Positions 37,449 through 45,659 of a DNA stretch of 64,000 nt are shown here, in pieces. Positions within the stretch are counted from its first letter, which is position 1, and every line of letters starts with the position of its first letter. Position numbers and translations under genes: made by a program. A model generated the notes under the pieces. That model ran no database searches. It saw nothing but the letters and a program-made list of their open reading frames with translations, and was not told the DNA's origin. Source of the DNA: Micromonospora sp. NBC_01813. Lineage in GTDB: Bacteria; Actinomycetota; Actinomycetes; Mycobacteriales; Micromonosporaceae. The stretch spans positions 1,676,501-1,740,500 of the forward strand of contig NZ_CP109067.1 of the NCBI RefSeq assembly GCF_035917335.1. The letters are read 5' to 3'.

Positions 37449-37859
37449 TCAGGCCGCCCGCCGCTCACGCGAGGCCTTGCAGGTGACACAGGTGGTGGCA
37501 GCCGGGTAGATCTCCAACCGCTCCACCGGGATCGGGGCGGCGCAGCCCTCGCAGTGTCCGTAGTCACCGGCGGCGAGTCGGGCGAGCGCACGCTCGAACT
37601 GGGTCCTGCGTTCCAGGATGGTCCGGATGAGCGACTGCGCGGCGTCCCGCTCGGCGGTCTTGGTGCCGCTGTCGACCTGATCGTCGCCAGCGGTGTCGCC
37701 CCCCTCGATCAGCCGCAGCAGCTGGCTCTGCGTGATCGCCTGCTCGTACTCGGCGGTGAGCTCCTCGTACCGGCTGGTCAACGCGGTTCGAACCCGGTCG
37801 CTGTCGGCGACGACCGGGATCCCCAGACCCGCCCGCTGTTCCACGTCATGCATCAGCAT
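37449..37859 (-). CDS. TraR/DksA-type C4 zinc-finger protein
   Basis: Protein of 136 residues. A helical coiled-coil segment (about 20-95) is followed by the DksA/TraR zinc finger CEGC...CVTC (GHCEGCAAPIPVERLEIYPA, then TTCVTCKASRE). DksA-like proteins insert a coiled coil into the RNA polymerase secondary channel; the actinobacterial members are often RbpA-unrelated regulators of unclear role. I chose the ATG at 37859, with an AAGGGGG site; a second in-frame ATG lies two codons later. The frame is open to 38429, but this upstream portion has no family similarity. It is downstream of the winged-helix gene on the same strand. Confidence 0.86.
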   Translation of the reverse strand: MLMHDVEQRAGLGIPVVADSDRVRTALTSRYEELTAEYEQAITQSQLLRLIEGGDTAGDDQVDSGTKTAERDAAQSLIRTILERRTQFERALARLAAGDYGHCEGCAAPIPVERLEIYPAATTCVTCKASRERRAA

Positions 37860-38002
37860 GCGCCCGTCCCCCTTCAGATCGAGTACGGCGTGCCGGCCCC
37901 TGGCTGGAACGAGCCGATCGGCGATCCGCCGCGAAGATCCGCGTCTTACCCAGGGATGCCGGCCGGCAAACCGCTGCCGATCCGCGATCGTTTCGTGCCA
38001 GG

Positions 38003-38674
38003 TCAGCTGGCGGGATCGAGGGTGGCCCGCACCTCGTCGGCGAGCCGGTAGCCAACGCCGTAGACCGTGGTGACCAGCGGTGTTTCTCCGACTTTGACCC
38101 GTAGCCGGCGGATGTGGACGTCGACGGTGCGAACACCGGTGTGTTCGTAGCCCCACACCGCGGCGAGCAGTTGCAGCCGGGTGTACACCCGGCGTGGGTT
38201 CTGCACCAGGTGCAGAAGCAGGTCGAACTCGAGCCGGGTCAGTGGCAACGGTTGCCCGTCCAGCAGCACGGTCCGCGAGGCGACCATGACGTGCAGCTCG
38301 GGGACCGTGACCGTGGCGGTCCGAGCGGTCACCTCGCCGCGGCCGGCCGCGGCGGCAGCCCGGAGGAACAGCTGATCCGGGTCCCCGGCGGCCCCGATCG
38401 GGTCCACCGCCTCGACGTCGCTGCGCCACAGCTCACCTGGTGGCAGCTGCACCGTCGCCTCGCCCCGTTCGACGAGTTCGCGGGCGGCGTCCAGCAGCCG
38501 CCGTGCGGATGGCGACAACGCTTCCTCGCCCGCGGTGAGGGGAATCGACACGGTGACGGTGACGGTCGCCATGACCGGACCCGCACCCCGACGAGGCGCC
38601 GCAGGCGGCCGAGCAGCTCCGGATGGCGGCGGAGCGGACCAGCCGGCGCGGGGCGAGGCAGGGCTGACCGACAT
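38003..38674 (-). CDS. Winged-helix (OmpR/PhoB-type) regulator without a receiver domain
   Basis: Protein of 223 residues. The C-terminal ~95 residues are a clear OmpR/PhoB DNA-binding domain: LTRLEFDLLLHLVQNPRRVYTR, VWGYEHTGVRTVDVHIRRLR and VYGVGYRLADE. No CheY-like receiver precedes it. Instead there is a Pro/Ala-rich N-terminus, a strand TVTVTVSIPLTAGEEAL and a helix around SARRLLDAARELVERGEA, possibly a small dimerisation or sensing module. I chose the ATG at 38674, three bases after GGAGG; an ATG at M34 is also possible. The target genes are unknown. The divergent AEC transporter across a 275-bp gap is one candidate. Confidence 0.87.
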   Translation of the reverse strand: MSVSPASPRAGWSAPPPSGAARPPAAPRRGAGPVMATVTVTVSIPLTAGEEALSPSARRLLDAARELVERGEATVQLPPGELWRSDVEAVDPIGAAGDPDQLFLRAAAAAGRGEVTARTATVTVPELHVMVASRTVLLDGQPLPLTRLEFDLLLHLVQNPRRVYTRLQLLAAVWGYEHTGVRTVDVHIRRLRVKVGETPLVTTVYGVGYRLADEVRATLDPAS

Positions 38675-38949
38675 GGTCCTCCTAGGCAGTCCCGGCTGAG
38701 GTGGGTGATCCCGCAGCCGCCTGGTCTCCGTACGCGAGGGCGTCCCGGTTTGGGACCGGGCAGCAGACACCGGACACAGCAGACAATGGTGCGTCCGAGC
38801 CCGTACGCAGCCGATGCTGCCGGGCCGGGAGTCTGCGGTCAATACCAGACGGCGTTGCTTAAATGTGATAATAGACAAACGCAGCGTAATCGATTGCTTG
38901 CGCTGAATACCTGTTCTGAGTGCTAACGGCAACCGGGCAGGATGATCAC

Positions 38950-39873
38950 ATGCGCGCCATCCTCGCCGGGTTCGCCGCGATCTGGTCGGTCACCCTGGTC
39001 GGGTATCTGATCAGCCGGTACGAGTTGCTCGGTCCGGACGCCACGACGGTTCTCGCCCGCCTGGCGTTCCTCATCGCCACCCCGGCGCTGCTGTTCACCA
39101 CCCTGTCGACCACCACCCCGGCGCAGGTGTTCACCCCGGCGTTCGGCGCCTATCTGCTGAGCACCATCGTGGTCGCCACCTGCTACCTGGCGATAGCCGG
39201 CTGGTGGTGGCGCAGGCCCGCCGGCGAGGTCGCCATCGGCACGCTCGGCGCGTCCTACGTCAACGCCGCCAACCTCGGCATCCCGGTCGCCGCGTACGTG
39301 CTGAACGACGTCTCGGTCGTCGCACCGATCCTGCTGTTCCAGGTACTCGTCGCCGCCCCGACGGCATTCGCGGTGCTCGACCTCACCGCTGGCGGCCGAC
39401 GCCCCTCGGCCCGACGGCTGCTGTCGCTGCCGGCGCGCAACCCGATCATGATCGCGTCCGGGGCAGGGCTGGCGGTGGCCGTGGCCGGCTGGCATCCGCC
39501 AGCGGAGATCCTGCGCCCCTTCGAACTACTCGGCGCCGCAGCGGTACCGCTCGCCCTGCTTGCCCTGGGCATGTCCCTACCCGGCAGCCGACCACTGGCC
39601 GCCGGAGCCCAGTCCGCAGAGCGCGTCACCGCGGTCGCCCTCAAGGTCGTCGGCCAGCCCGTCGCGGCATACCTGATCGCCCGGCACGGCATGGACCTGA
39701 CCGGGCCGGCGCTGCTCGCCGCAGTGGTCACCGCCGCGCTACCCACAGCACAGAACGTCTTCATCTTCGCCACCCAGTACCGTCGCGGCGAGCGGCTGGC
39801 CCGCGATGCCGTCGTGCTGTCCACCATCGCCACCGCCGGCACTCTGCTGCTGATCTCGGCCTGGCTCGGCTGA
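38950..39873 (+). CDS. AEC-family transporter (auxin efflux carrier type)
   Basis: Integral membrane carrier of 307 residues with about ten hydrophobic segments in two five-helix halves. Typical motifs are LARLAFLIATPALLF early, SYVNAANLGIPVAAYVL in the middle, and PTAQNVFIFATQYRRG near the C-terminus (the conserved Asn-Pro/Asn-containing crossing region). Bacterial members export small organic acids; the substrate is unknown. I chose the ATG at 38950 over the GTG/CTG possibilities upstream (frame open from 38920) because GGCAGGATG precedes it. It is divergent from the winged-helix regulator; an unusually AT-rich stretch at about 38855-38935 probably holds its promoter. Confidence 0.9.
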   Translation: MRAILAGFAAIWSVTLVGYLISRYELLGPDATTVLARLAFLIATPALLFTTLSTTTPAQVFTPAFGAYLLSTIVVATCYLAIAGWWWRRPAGEVAIGTLGASYVNAANLGIPVAAYVLNDVSVVAPILLFQVLVAAPTAFAVLDLTAGGRRPSARRLLSLPARNPIMIASGAGLAVAVAGWHPPAEILRPFELLGAAAVPLALLALGMSLPGSRPLAAGAQSAERVTAVALKVVGQPVAAYLIARHGMDLTGPALLAAVVTAALPTAQNVFIFATQYRRGERLARDAVVLSTIATAGTLLLISAWLG

Positions 39874-40095
39874 CGCCGACCGTAGCCACCCAGCCGTCGC
39901 CCTCGACCTCGCGGCGAGGAGTCGAACGTCAGCCGGGACAAGATCGCTGACATTGCCCGGGCCAAATCCAGTTGCTTCAATGTAAGCGGAGCCGGGCCGC
40001 GGACTCCCGCACCTCTGCGTACCGCACCCGTCGCCGGTGGCCGGACGCCGAGGTCTGACAGCACCGTCCGTCCGTCGTCGCAACAGGAGAGACCC

Positions 40096-41187
40096 ATGCC
40101 CGGTAGACCACGACATCGCCTTTCCCGCCTGCTGGCCGCAGGCCTCGCCACGATCATCGTTGCGGCGGGAGCGGTCCCGGCCAGCACCGCCGCACCCGCA
40201 CCCGCACCCGCCGCTGCCGCCGCCGCGACCCGGATCATGCCACTCGGTGACTCCATCACCGGATCGCCCGGCTGTTGGCGCGCCGACCTGTGGAACCAAC
40301 TGCAGAACACCGGATACCAGAACATCGACTTCGTCGGCACCCTCGGTCCACAGGGCTGCGGACTGCCGTACGACGGCGACAACGAAGGCCACGGCGGGGC
40401 GCTCGTCACCACCGTGGCCAGCCAGAACCAGCTTCCCACCTGGCTGTCGGCGACCCGCCCGGACGTGGTGCTCATGCACTTCGGCACCAACGACGTGTGG
40501 AGCAACCGGACGACGGAATCGATCCTGGCGGCGTACGACCGGCTGGTCGACCAGATGCGCGCCAGCAACCCGGCGATGACGGTGCTGGTCGCCCAGCTCA
40601 TCCCGATGGCCCCGGCCACCTGTGGGGAGTGCGCTCAGCGGGTGGTGACGCTCAACGCCGCCATCCCGGGTTGGGCCGCCGACAAGCACACCAGCCAGTC
40701 GCCGGTGATCGTCGTCGACCAGTGGACCGGTTTCAGCACCACCACCGACACCTACGACGGCGTCCACCCGAACGCAGCCGGCGACCAGAAGATCTCCGAC
40801 CGGTGGTATCCGGCGCTGACCGCGGCGCTGACCGGCGGGCAGCCCAGTCCCAGTACGCCGCCCACCACGGCACCGCCGATGGAGCGTTCGTGCGCGGCCG
40901 CCTACCGGGTCGTCGGCCAGTGGTCCGGCGGTTTCCAGAGCGAGGTCACCGTCAGCAACACCGGCACGACCGCGCTCACCGGATGGTCCGTGCAACTCAC
41001 CTACGGCGGCGGTCAACAGGTGAACCAGGCCTGGAACGCCAGCGTCAGGCAGACCGGCGCGACGGTCACCGCCACCAACGTCGGATGGAACGGAACGCTG
41101 GCCCCGAACGGCGCCACCACCTTCGGCTTCCTGGCCAGTTGGCAGCAGAGCAACCCGACGCCGACGGTGAGTTGCGCGACGCCCTGA
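40096..41187 (+). CDS. Secreted SGNH/GDSL hydrolase with C-terminal CBM2
   Basis: Secreted protein of 363 residues. A signal peptide (about 1-32) is followed by an Ala/Pro-rich mature start and an SGNH esterase domain with blocks LGDSITGSP (Ser nucleophile), GTNDVWSN and DGVHPNAAG (catalytic Asp/His). A short Pro/Thr linker (SPSTPPTTAPP) leads to a CBM2 cellulose/chitin-binding domain (CAAAYRVVGQWSGGFQSEVTV, ending WQQSNPTPTVSC). It is probably an acetylxylan or acetyl-polysaccharide esterase of the CE3-like type. The ATG at 40096 has a CAGGAGAG site. It converges on the LPMO gene, and both proteins carry CBM2 domains, suggesting a shared polymer. Confidence 0.92.
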   Translation: MPGRPRHRLSRLLAAGLATIIVAAGAVPASTAAPAPAPAAAAAATRIMPLGDSITGSPGCWRADLWNQLQNTGYQNIDFVGTLGPQGCGLPYDGDNEGHGGALVTTVASQNQLPTWLSATRPDVVLMHFGTNDVWSNRTTESILAAYDRLVDQMRASNPAMTVLVAQLIPMAPATCGECAQRVVTLNAAIPGWAADKHTSQSPVIVVDQWTGFSTTTDTYDGVHPNAAGDQKISDRWYPALTAALTGGQPSPSTPPTTAPPMERSCAAAYRVVGQWSGGFQSEVTVSNTGTTALTGWSVQLTYGGGQQVNQAWNASVRQTGATVTATNVGWNGTLAPNGATTFGFLASWQQSNPTPTVSCATP

Positions 41188-41223
41188 CCCACGCACCGGA
41201 TCGATCTACGGGTCAAGGGTGCT

Positions 41224-41261
41224 GCGGGTGGTGCGGTGGTCGGGACCACCGCACCACCCGC
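41224..41261. terminator. Bidirectional hairpin between SGNH and LPMO genes
   Basis: A perfect 18-bp inverted repeat (41224-41241 with 41244-41261) with two central bases lies between two convergent stops. It is GC-rich with no T-run and is probably a shared terminator. Confidence 0.6.
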
Positions 41262-41285
41262 GACGGTACGAATCCTGCGGCGGAA

Positions 41286-42404
41286 TCAGCCGCAGGGCGA
41301 ACCGTTCAACGCCACGCCACTGGGCAACGCGCCGGCCGAGCCGCTACCGATGAAGCCGACCGAAACGGAAGCACCCGGCGCGAGACTCTGCGCCCAGCTC
41401 GGCGCCGCGGCCGTCACAGTGCCACCGGACTGCGAGACGGTGGCGTTCCAGCCCTGGGTGACCGTGCTACCGCCGGGCATCGTCCAGGTCGCGACCCACG
41501 GACTGGCCGCCGTAGCACCGGTGTTGGTCACCGTCACAGTCGCCTGATAGCCCCCGGACCAGGAGCTGTCCACCCGTACCTGGGCAGTGCAGGCGCCCGC
41601 CGGCGGGTTCGTCGTGGGCGCGGCTGTCGTGGGCGGCACCGTCGTGGGCGGCGCCGTGGTCGGTGGCGCTGTGGTCGGTGGCGCTGTGGTCGGTGGCGCC
41701 GTGGTCGGCGGCGGGGTGGGGGTCGGGTTTCCGCCGCCGGTGAAGTTCACGTCCGAGCAGTTGTAGAACGCCTCCGGAGAATCCGATCGCTGCCAGATCG
41801 AGTAGATGATGTGCCGGCCGCTCTTGTTCGGCAACTGCGCCCGCCAGGAGTACTCGGCGCCCGACTCACCGCTGCCCAGCGGTGGGTTCGTCACCTGGTC
41901 GAACGGCGCCGGCTCCAGGTCCGACCAGCGCAACGGGCGGTTCGGATCCCAGCCGTCCTTCGTGACGTACTGGTACCAGGTGCCGGGATGCGGCGCCCAG
42001 GCGTTGTACCTGAAGGTGATGCTGGCACCGGACTGCAGCGTGGTGGTGGGCCAGTCGGTACGGGCGGCGTTGTACGCGGCGTACTTGTCCGTCCCGGCAC
42101 CACAGAGTTGACCGTCCGGGATGATCTCCTGATGCCGGCCGCCGGCGTTGCCGATCAGCACCGCGTAGAAGTCCCACAACGGTTGCTTGCCGCCCTGAGC
42201 CACCGCGTCGGCGCAGGCCGGATTGCTCGGGTTGAGGTCGCCACCGCCCCAGGCGCGGCCGTCGACGTAACAGGCGTACGTACGGGTTGCCGGGTGGACG
42301 AACGCGCCGTGCGCCATCGCCGCGTCTGGTTTGAGCAGCAGCGCGACACCGCTGCCCAGCATGGCTGCGGCGGCCACGACCGCCACCTTCCGTCGGATTG
42401 TCAC
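41286..42404 (-). CDS. AA10 lytic polysaccharide monooxygenase with C-terminal CBM2
   Basis: Secreted copper enzyme of 372 residues that oxidatively breaks crystalline chitin or cellulose. A signal peptide ends at AMA, so the mature protein begins with His32 (HGAFVHPATR), the first His of the histidine brace. The second is in YNAWAPHPGTWYQYV. The AA10 domain ends near FYNCSDVNF. A linker with repeated APPTT units follows, then a CBM2 domain (CTAQVRVDSSWSGGYQATVTV to ALNGSPCG). The GTG at 42404 has a GGGAACG site; the frame is open to 42479. Cellulose specificity is suggested by CBM2 and the partner esterase, not proven. Confidence 0.93.
   Translation of the reverse strand: MTIRRKVAVVAAAAMLGSGVALLLKPDAAMAHGAFVHPATRTYACYVDGRAWGGGDLNPSNPACADAVAQGGKQPLWDFYAVLIGNAGGRHQEIIPDGQLCGAGTDKYAAYNAARTDWPTTTLQSGASITFRYNAWAPHPGTWYQYVTKDGWDPNRPLRWSDLEPAPFDQVTNPPLGSGESGAEYSWRAQLPNKSGRHIIYSIWQRSDSPEAFYNCSDVNFTGGGNPTPTPPPTTAPPTTAPPTTAPPTTAPPTTVPPTTAAPTTNPPAGACTAQVRVDSSWSGGYQATVTVTNTGATAASPWVATWTMPGGSTVTQGWNATVSQSGGTVTAAAPSWAQSLAPGASVSVGFIGSGSAGALPSGVALNGSPCG
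41611..41715 (-). repeat. Seven 15-bp tandem units encoding the LPMO linker
   Basis: Imperfect 15-bp units (for example GTGGTCGGTGGCGCT on the plus strand at 41656-41670 and 41671-41685) run through 41611-41715. They encode five-residue PPTTA-type repeats. Copy number is likely to vary between strains through slippage. Confidence 0.8.
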
Positions 42405-42751
42405 AACGTTCCCTTTCGATCGCTGTGCCCGGACCTCGCCACGGCTTGCGCACCGGCGTGGACCAGGCTCGCGGGGCACCCCTCGGCGGTCTCGTCCGTC
42501 GACGGGGAGCCGAACCTACTGTCGACACGTGCTGTCCGACCCGGCTGATCGGGGACGTTGCCCTGGACGTCCCGGCCCGGTTCGCCGTTCGCAGCACGCA
42601 GCCACTCACGACTGCCACGTGCCGCCATTCCACCATGATCTGCTGCAACGAGCAACGTCGATGAGTTGGCGGCCAGAACGCCGTCGGCCCGACCCGCCAT
42701 CGTGGTGGCGGATCGGGCCGACCGTGCCGAGCTACCGATCGGACAGCGGAG
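42405..42751. other. 347-bp gene-free gap between LPMO and LVIVD genes
   Basis: This gap holds the leader of the LPMO gene (minus strand) and the terminator at 42683-42722. Small open frames cross it on the plus strand, but none has a ribosome site and a recognisable product. Confidence 0.5.
42683..42722 (-). terminator. Hairpin terminator after the LVIVD gene
   Basis: A 17-bp stem with one C:A mismatch (42683-42699 with 42706-42722) and a six-base loop lies 29 bases past the LVIVD stop on the minus strand. No clear T-run follows. Confidence 0.6.
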
Positions 42752-44257
42752 TCACCAGCTGGGATACCAGGACTGGGTCTGCGCGTTCAGCTCATACGTC
42801 CGAACCAGCTTGGCGCTGGCCGTGCGCCAGTCCTTGATCTCCAGCACGTCCAGGCCCTTCTGGATGTCGCTGGAGTAGATGTGACCGTTGTAGTAGTAGG
42901 TGGACCAGGGCCCGCCGGTGACCATCCGGGTGTCGGAGACCGGACCGCGCTCCCAGTAGGCGATCTCCACCGGCTCGGCCGAGTTGGTGAAGTCCCAGAC
43001 CGAGATGCCGCCTTGATACCACGCCTGCACCATGATGTCGCGACCCAGCACCGGAATGAGCGAGCCGTTGTGGGCCACGCAGTTCTCGGTAGGACCGTTG
43101 GTCCGGGGGATCTTGAAGTAGCTGCGGAAGACGAGCGTGCGGGAGGCACCCTTGCCGGTGATGTCGTAGACCGCGTTCGCGCCACGATCCGGACCGATCG
43201 TCGCGTTGCAGGTCGCCGCGCCACCGCCACCGAGTTCGTCGGTGAACACCACCTTCGTGCCCGAGTTGTTGAACGTGGCCGAATGCCAGAACGCGAAGTT
43301 GGTCGTGTCCCTGACCTGGTGAATCACCCGGGGCGCCTCCCGGTTGGCGATGTCCAGCAGGACACCGTCGCCCATGCAGGCACCGGCGGCGAGATCCTTC
43401 TGCGGGTACACGGTGATGTCGTGGCAGCCGCTGGTCGTGGAGCTGCCGTTGCCGCCGGGATTTCCGCCGTCCGGGAAGAGGTTCGGGGTGGCGATCACCG
43501 CCGCGTCGGTCGGCGTCCGCAACGGAACCTTGATGATCGAGATCAGGTCGTGCGGGGGCTGGCAGTCAGGGAAGCTCGCCGACGGGCTGTACGAGGAGAC
43601 GTACAGGTAGACCGAGCGGAGGTCCTTCGCCGGCACCAGGGTGTGCGTGTGTGATCCGCAGTTCGTCTCGACCGACTTGATGTATCGCGGATTCTTCTTG
43701 TCCCGGATGTCGAAGATCTTCATGCCCTCCCAGGACTCCTTGACCGAGGCGGACTGCGAGGCGCTCTCGCACGAGTCGTCGCTTCGGGAGGAGTCGGTCG
43801 ACAGGAAGAGCAGGTCGCCGTGGACCGTGATGTCGTTCTGCGCGCCGGGACAGACCACCTGCGACACCAGCCGGGGCTGACGCGGATTCGCGATGTCGTA
43901 GATCACGAAGCCGTTGTAGTTGCCGACGAAGGCGTACCTGCCCTGGAAGGCCAGGTCGGAGTTGAGCGCGGACTCGGTGTCGAACGGCGCGGACTTCGGC
44001 AGATTGGCGATCTGGCGCAGGTTCGGGCTGCTGTCGATCTCATCAACGCCGAGGCCGGGGTCGTCAGCGGCGGAAGAGTTGGGCTGCGCCAGACACAGCT
44101 CGATCGCCAACGCGTCGGTGGTGTCGGTGCAGTCGACATCGAACGGTGTCCCGGCGTGACTCGGAGTCGCCATCGCGGTGCTGCCGAGCAGGACGGCGAT
44201 CGCCGTCACCGCAACGGTCCGCAACTGCCGCGGCCCTTGTGGGGAGCGTTTGATCAT
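42752..44257 (-). CDS. Secreted LVIVD-repeat beta-propeller protein
   Basis: Secreted protein of 501 residues with a signal peptide (basic start, then VAVTAIAVLLGSTAMATPSHAG). The mature part has LVIVD-type repeats of a beta-propeller: YAFVGNYNGFVIYDIANPRQPR, MKIFDIRDKKNPRYI, GVLLDIANREAPRVIHQV and ISVWDFTNSAEPVEIAYW. Several Cys (for example FDVDCTDT, VVCPGAQ, NCGSHTHT) may form disulphides. The function is unknown; related proteins are found on cell surfaces. I chose the ATG at 44257, with an AAGGGTG site and directly before the signal peptide. It diverges from the DUF305 gene across a perfect CRP-type palindrome. Confidence 0.9.
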   Translation of the reverse strand: MIKRSPQGPRQLRTVAVTAIAVLLGSTAMATPSHAGTPFDVDCTDTTDALAIELCLAQPNSSAADDPGLGVDEIDSSPNLRQIANLPKSAPFDTESALNSDLAFQGRYAFVGNYNGFVIYDIANPRQPRLVSQVVCPGAQNDITVHGDLLFLSTDSSRSDDSCESASQSASVKESWEGMKIFDIRDKKNPRYIKSVETNCGSHTHTLVPAKDLRSVYLYVSSYSPSASFPDCQPPHDLISIIKVPLRTPTDAAVIATPNLFPDGGNPGGNGSSTTSGCHDITVYPQKDLAAGACMGDGVLLDIANREAPRVIHQVRDTTNFAFWHSATFNNSGTKVVFTDELGGGGAATCNATIGPDRGANAVYDITGKGASRTLVFRSYFKIPRTNGPTENCVAHNGSLIPVLGRDIMVQAWYQGGISVWDFTNSAEPVEIAYWERGPVSDTRMVTGGPWSTYYYNGHIYSSDIQKGLDVLEIKDWRTASAKLVRTYELNAQTQSWYPSW

Positions 44258-44320
44258 GTGCGGCACCCTTCGAAAGGGATTGATGATGAGGCGACGATAC
44301 CGCCGAGTTCCCGCGATCGA

Positions 44321-44336
44321 TGTGACTGTCATCACA
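44321..44336. promoter_or_regulatory. Perfect CRP/FNR-type site TGTGA-N6-TCACA
   Basis: TGTGACTGTCATCACA matches the cAMP-receptor-protein consensus exactly, flanked by A and T to give an 18-base near-palindrome. It lies 64 bases before the LVIVD start (minus) and 57 bases before the DUF305 start (plus), well placed to control both. Actinobacterial Crp proteins use this same consensus. Confidence 0.7.
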
Positions 44337-44392
44337 TCGATCTATTTAGCTGATCAGATACCATCGCGGCATTTCTCGCCGGGGGGACGCCC

Positions 44393-45085
44393 ATGCTCCA
44401 GCAGCGGCACAGCACGCGTCGGAGACTGGCGGCCGTCATCGGGATCGCCGTGGTGGTCGCACTGGTCGCGGCCATCGTCCACCTGAGTGGATCAACCGCC
44501 GCCGGCAGCGCGACCGACCCAGGTACGGCCGCGTCGACCACCGCCGGAGCCGGCAGCGATCCACCGGTGATCCTGCCAGGACGACCCGGTGAGGAGTCCG
44601 AGATCCGGCCGGGCTCGCAGGTGACCATCGACCCGCCGCAGTACAACTCGCTGGACACCTGGTACGTCCAGATGATGATTCCACACCATACCCAGGCGGT
44701 TCAGCTGGCGACGCTCGCCGTCACCCGCGCGGACAGCCCCGGGATCCGCGCCTTCGCGGACCGAATCCGGGCCGGCCAGTCCGCGGAGATCGACGTCCTG
44801 CGGAACTGGCTACGGGAGCGGGACCTGCCCGTCGGCGACCACGATCACCAGGCGATGCCCGGCATGCAGTCCGAGCAGTCCGTCCGGGAACTGGCCACCA
44901 CCCGAGGCGCCGACTTCGACCGGCGATTCGTCGAGATGATGTCCGAGCACCATCAGGGCGCGATCGACATGTCGACCAGGGTACTCATCGGCGGCACCGA
45001 CCTGACCGTCGAGGAACTCGCCACCGCGATCGCCGCCGAACAGGCAATCGAGATCAACAGGTTGCGGGACCTGATCGACGCGTGA
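44393..45085 (+). CDS. DUF305 family protein, membrane-anchored
   Basis: Protein of 230 residues. One N-terminal membrane helix/signal (about 10-33, LAAVIGIAVVVALVAAIVHL) is followed by a Ser/Thr/Gly linker. Two DUF305 repeats then follow, each with a metal-binding-like motif: MMIPHHTQAVQ and MMSEHHQGAIDM. The Met- and His-rich pattern (also HDHQAMPGMQ) suggests copper or another metal, as proposed for several DUF305 proteins; this is inference. The ATG at 44393 has a GGGGGGA site. It is convergent with the DUF2231 gene with only eight bases between stops, and shares the CRP-type site with the LVIVD gene. Confidence 0.9.
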   Translation: MLQQRHSTRRRLAAVIGIAVVVALVAAIVHLSGSTAAGSATDPGTAASTTAGAGSDPPVILPGRPGEESEIRPGSQVTIDPPQYNSLDTWYVQMMIPHHTQAVQLATLAVTRADSPGIRAFADRIRAGQSAEIDVLRNWLRERDLPVGDHDHQAMPGMQSEQSVRELATTRGADFDRRFVEMMSEHHQGAIDMSTRVLIGGTDLTVEELATAIAAEQAIEINRLRDLIDA

Positions 45086-45093
45086 TCGGGCAC

Positions 45094-45567
45094 CTATCGC
45101 CGGGCGAGCGCGTCGAGCACAGGTGCACGCTCACCGGCGGCCGCCGCGTCCCCGGCGTAGCGCAGCAGGGCCGTTCCGTACCGCAGGCCCAAGCCCCCGA
45201 CGGCCAGCCCGACGAGCTCGACCAGCAGCAACGCGATCCCAGCCAGCGGCGACGAGCTGGAATTGCGGATCAGGCAGACGATCAGGAACACCGCCGCCAT
45301 CGCGCCGCTGATCAGATTGAACCGGACGAGCGCCGATCGAATCTGCCCGGCCGGTTCGTCCCACAGATCGATCAAGCCGACCGCGGTGGTCAGCCCCATC
45401 GCCGCGAGCCCGGCGACGGTCGTCCAGTATCCGACCTCGCCGAACAGCCGCGGTGCCCCCACCACGGTGGAGACGTCGAACAGCGTGGCACAGACGAACA
45501 GCCCGAACGGCAGGGTGACCAGCATCGGCTGCAGCGGATGGCCGGACCCACCTGACTGCCCTCGCAT
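45094..45567 (-). CDS. DUF2231 membrane protein
   Basis: Membrane protein of 157 residues with four hydrophobic helices. The N-terminal GHPLQPMLVTLPFGLFV is the typical DUF2231 start, with a conserved His-Pro and Pro residues. Further helices are VGYWTTVAGLAAMGLTTAVG, FNLISGAMAAVFLIVCL and IALLLVELVGLAVGG. Some family members carry haem or quinone-linked redox partners, but no such site is evident here. The function is unknown. The ATG at 45567 is the only reasonable start. Confidence 0.85.
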   Translation of the reverse strand: MRGQSGGSGHPLQPMLVTLPFGLFVCATLFDVSTVVGAPRLFGEVGYWTTVAGLAAMGLTTAVGLIDLWDEPAGQIRSALVRFNLISGAMAAVFLIVCLIRNSSSSPLAGIALLLVELVGLAVGGLGLRYGTALLRYAGDAAAAGERAPVLDALARR

Positions 45568-45659
45568 CGGCCGTCCCGCCTCCCCGCTGGTTCACGCCGG
45601 TCGTGGTGAACGGTGCTACCCGAGTATCGCGCCGGAGAAACGCCGCCGCCAGCAGCGGG

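Noticed and set aside
38090-38930. Plus-strand 270-codon frame over the winged-helix gene and its leader
   Set aside because: Mostly antisense to the OmpR-type DNA-binding domain and has no conserved features.
41224-41261. 18-bp perfect palindrome considered as a recombination or attachment site
   Set aside because: It lies exactly between two convergent stops, as shared terminators do, and no integrase or mobile gene is near.
42398-42664. Plus-strand 88-codon frame in the gap between LPMO and LVIVD genes
   Set aside because: It overlaps the LPMO start on the other strand, lacks a ribosome site and has an Arg/Thr-rich translation without recognisable features.
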